DNA from: Planctomycetota bacterium
GTDB lineage: Bacteria > Planctomycetota > UBA1135 > GCA-002686595
DNA length: 54,043 bases
Reading direction: 5' to 3'
Assembly: GCA_002683825.1 (NCBI GenBank)
Contig: NYUD01000082.1
Coordinates: forward strand, 1 to 54,043
Below the pieces are notes generated by a model that worked only from the letters and a program-made list of their open reading frames with translations, searched no databases and had not been told where the DNA came from. Each line of letters starts with the position of its first letter. The stretch's first letter is position 1. Positions 52,105 through 54,043 of the stretch are shown one piece after another. A program made the position numbers and the translations under genes.

Positions 52105-53318
52105 GCTTCCAACTCCCGACTCGGCTGGCCCCCGTCTCCCGTCTCGCCCTTCGGGGGACACGCCTCGCTCCCGGTTTCCGGCGCGATCTCGCCCGGCTTC
52201 GGCCGGGATAGATCTCGCTCTGCTCCCCCATCGAAGGGGTTCAGGTTGTAGAGCATCTTCGAGGCCTGCGGGGGGGGCGCAGGGGGTGTTTCGAGCACAT
52301 CCAGCCGGCCGAGGGCCGGCCCGTCCTTCGCGGTGGCGGGCGGCGGAGTCACGCCGGGGCCGTTCTCCGGGTCGGGCACCGCGATTTCCATCTCGAAGGC
52401 GATGCGCGCGAAGAGATTCTCCAGCGTGGGCCGCTCCCAGGACAGTTCGCGCACCGCCCAGGAGCGCTGCATGCACAGCGCGCCCACGTCTTCGCGCAGA
52501 TCGCCCGTGCCGTGCACGCGAAAACGGTGATGGATACCGATTTGTCCATGGTCTTCGACCGAGGCGACACCGGGCAGGGTCGAGAGGAGCTTGCGGGCAG
52601 CTTCAGCATCCGGACCGACAACGCCTTCGAAGCGCACGAAGGTCTCGCCACCGAGCTGATCGACGAGAGCGTCCTTGGGTCCGTCCGCCGCGATGCGCCC
52701 CTTGTGAAGGATGATGACACGCGCTGCGACGGCTTCGATCTCGGGCAGGATGTGGGAGGAGAAAAGAACCGTTCGTTCGTTCGCCAGGTCCCCCACCAGG
52801 GAACGCACCTCGATGCGCTGCAGCGGGTCGAGCCCGCTGGTCGGTTCGTCGAGGATCAACACCTCGGGATCCGGCAGGAGCGCCACCGCCAGACCGATCC
52901 GTTGGCGCTGCCCCTTGGAGAGGCGCCCGACGATACTACGGCTGCGGTCGAGCATGCCGACGCGCTCCAGGACCGCCGCACCGCGCCGCCGGCTCTCCGC
53001 GCGCGCCAGGCCGTGTAGGCGCCCTTGAAAGAGCAGCATCTCCTCCACCCGATGCTCCGGGTACAGGGGGACCGATTCCGCCAGATAGCCGATCCGACGC
53101 CGCACCTCGAGAGAGTCCCGCAGGACGTCGAAGCCGGCGACGGTGATCGAGCCGGACGTCACGGGCAGAAAGCCCGTAAGCATCCGCATCGTGGTGGTCT
53201 TTCCGGCACCGTTCGGGCCCAGGAACCCGACGACTTCCCCCTTATCGAGGGAAAAGGAGATGTCATCGACGGCCGTGAACGGACCGAAGCGTCGGGTCAG
53301 GTTCGAGACTGTGATCAT
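52101..53318 (-). CDS. ABC transporter ATPase (GldA-like) with C-terminal extension
   Basis: The 405-residue ATPase has Walker A GPNGAGKTT, YLAESVPLYPEHRVEEMLLFQGRLHGL, signature LSKGQRQRIGLAVAL, Walker B VLILDEPTSGLD and the H-loop SSHILPEIEAV. The ABC domain covers about 1-230. The rest comprises the common C-terminal domain (LLSTLPGVASVEDHGQ) and a 90-residue Pro/Glu-rich tail. It opens the five-gene run ending with the M16 peptidase. The LSKGQRQR signature with Lys for Gly is normal for this group. It is 109 bases from dnaK. Confidence 0.93.
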   Translation of the reverse strand: MITVSNLTRRFGPFTAVDDISFSLDKGEVVGFLGPNGAGKTTTMRMLTGFLPVTSGSITVAGFDVLRDSLEVRRRIGYLAESVPLYPEHRVEEMLLFQGRLHGLARAESRRRGAAVLERVGMLDRSRSIVGRLSKGQRQRIGLAVALLPDPEVLILDEPTSGLDPLQRIEVRSLVGDLANERTVLFSSHILPEIEAVAARVIILHKGRIAADGPKDALVDQLGGETFVRFEGVVGPDAEAARKLLSTLPGVASVEDHGQIGIHHRFRVHGTGDLREDVGALCMQRSWAVRELSWERPTLENLFARIAFEMEIAVPDPENGPGVTPPPATAKDGPALGRLDVLETPPAPPPQASKMLYNLNPFDGGAERDLSRPKPGEIAPETGSEACPPKGETGDGGQPSRELEA

Positions 53319-53427
53319 CGAGGAGGGGTGAGATAGTGCCCGAGGAACTCGTGGCGCTCAACGCTCTCCCCTCGTTAGTCGCAGAGGATTCGGGCTTCTA
53401 CAGTCCGAACCCGGCGAAATGAAAGCC

Positions 53428-54043
53428 TTACGCCTTGACCTCGAAGTCCGCGTCCACGGGCTCGTCGTTGGACCCGTCGCCGCCCGCCGCCTGCCCCTCG
53501 GCCGGGGGCTCGGGCTCCGCTTCGGGGGCGTTCGCTTCTTGTGCCTCCTTGTAGAGGATCTCACCCAGCTTCTGCGCTTTCTCTTGAAACTCGGCCAGCG
53601 CGGCTTCGATCTTCGCCTTGTCCTCGGACTCGGCCGCCGTCTTCTTCAGCTTGGCGGACGCCTCTTCGATCGAGGCCTTGTCCTCGTCCGAAAGCTTGGA
53701 GCCGTGCTCCTTCAGATGCTTCTCGGTCTCGTGCACGACTTGATCGACCTGGTTCTTCAGGTCCACCACCGCACGCCGCTCTTTATCCGACGAGGCGTTG
53801 GCTTCGGCGTCCCGGCGCATCTGTTCGATCTCCTCCGTGGAAAGGCCCGACGAAGCTTCGATGCGAATCGTCTGCTCCTTGCCCGTGCCTTTGTCGACCG
53901 CCTTGACGTGCAGAATGCCGTTGGCATCGATGTCGAAGGCCACCTCGATCTGCGGCATCCCGCGCGGTGCGGGGGGGATGCCGTCGAGGTGGAACTTCCC
54001 GAGCGTACGGTTGTCCTTGACGAATTCTCGCTCGCCCTGAAGC
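53428..54043 (-). CDS. dnaK: Chaperone DnaK, C-terminal part (cut by window edge)
   Basis: The frame is open to the right window edge. The visible part starts [61 protein letters not shown], the DnaK substrate-binding beta-domain. The helical lid follows ([47 protein letters not shown]), then an acidic Glu/Pro/Ala-Gly tail ending DADFEVKA. The ATPase domain lies outside the window. It refolds proteins with DnaJ and GrpE. The gene is upstream of the ABC ATPase on the same strand. Confidence 0.97.
   Translation of the reverse strand, partial: LQGEREFVKDNRTLGKFHLDGIPPAPRGMPQIEVAFDIDANGILHVKAVDKGTGKEQTIRIEASSGLSTEEIEQMRRDAEANASSDKERRAVVDLKNQVDQVVHETEKHLKEHGSKLSDEDKASIEEASAKLKKTAAESEDKAKIEAALAEFQEKAQKLGEILYKEAQEANAPEAEPEPPAEGQAAGGDGSNDEPVDADFEVKA

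Noticed and set aside
53389..53409. TTCGG/CCGAA hairpin after dnaK
   Set aside because: Five pairs with an eleven-base loop and no T-run; not convincing.

Overview
This window is a densely packed, GC-rich bacterial chromosome segment with mostly housekeeping genes and several unusual accessory pairs. LolC/LolD-type lipoprotein sorting genes and two putative lipoproteins point to a double-membrane (Gram-negative-type) cell. An FHA-linked Hanks-type kinase, a Gld-like ABC cluster with a DUF4340 protein, a cupredoxin lipoprotein beside a PuuD-like membrane protein, and a FemAB-type protein near a sigma-54 regulator are compatible with Planctomycetota or another deep-branching Gram-negative phylum. 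This placement is an inference from gene content only. GTG and TTG starts and 1-4 base stop/start overlaps (ATGA, GTGA) are very common. No transposase, integrase, phage gene or CRISPR array was seen.

Layout. 1-2460 (minus): FemAB-type protein (cut by the window edge) and two paralogous family-2 membrane glycosyltransferases, one of which lacks the DXD motif. 2626-8295 (plus): a sigma-54 activator with a degenerate receiver domain, then a 1409-residue membrane-anchored TPR protein. 8303-10875: a FabG-like reductase, a cupredoxin-like lipoprotein and a PuuD-like membrane protein. 10882-13541: a convergent terminator-like hairpin and leuS. 13672-17539 (plus): a promoter, tRNA-Ala(GGC), lysS, lolC, lolD. 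17628-26844 (minus): amidohydrolase, OsmC, FecCD-type permease and ATPase, ribokinase, xseB, ispA, dxs, nadK. 26907-27647 (plus): a short-chain dehydrogenase. 27673-32807 (minus): gap, pgk, rpe, accD, panB. 33086-39816 (plus): tilS, a YggS-like PLP protein, the FHA kinase, a divergent purine nucleoside phosphorylase homologue and purN. 39821-43650 (minus): an MrfA/MrfB-type helicase-exonuclease pair. 43815-45127 (plus): a HisH-like/HisF-like pair with catalytic residues replaced in both. 45160-53318 (minus): ABC ATPase, permease, GldG-like protein, DUF4340 protein and M16 peptidase. 53428-54043 (minus): the 3' part of dnaK.

Functional threads. dxs and ispA supply isoprenoid precursors, gap/pgk/rpe belong to central carbon metabolism, and accD/panB to fatty-acid and pantothenate/CoA synthesis. 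leuS, lysS, tilS and the tRNA serve translation. The strongest candidate for something undescribed is the HisH-like/HisF-like pair at 43815-45127. It keeps the family folds and the operon arrangement, but the glutaminase cysteine is replaced by glycine and the second cyclase aspartate by cysteine. A perfect 22-bp inverted repeat lies inside the first gene. Other targets are the MrfAB pair, the non-canonical PNP homologue beside purN, and a regulator whose phospho-acceptor aspartate is a glutamate.

No gene-free stretch exceeds 300 bases; the longest is 32808-33085 (278 bases).
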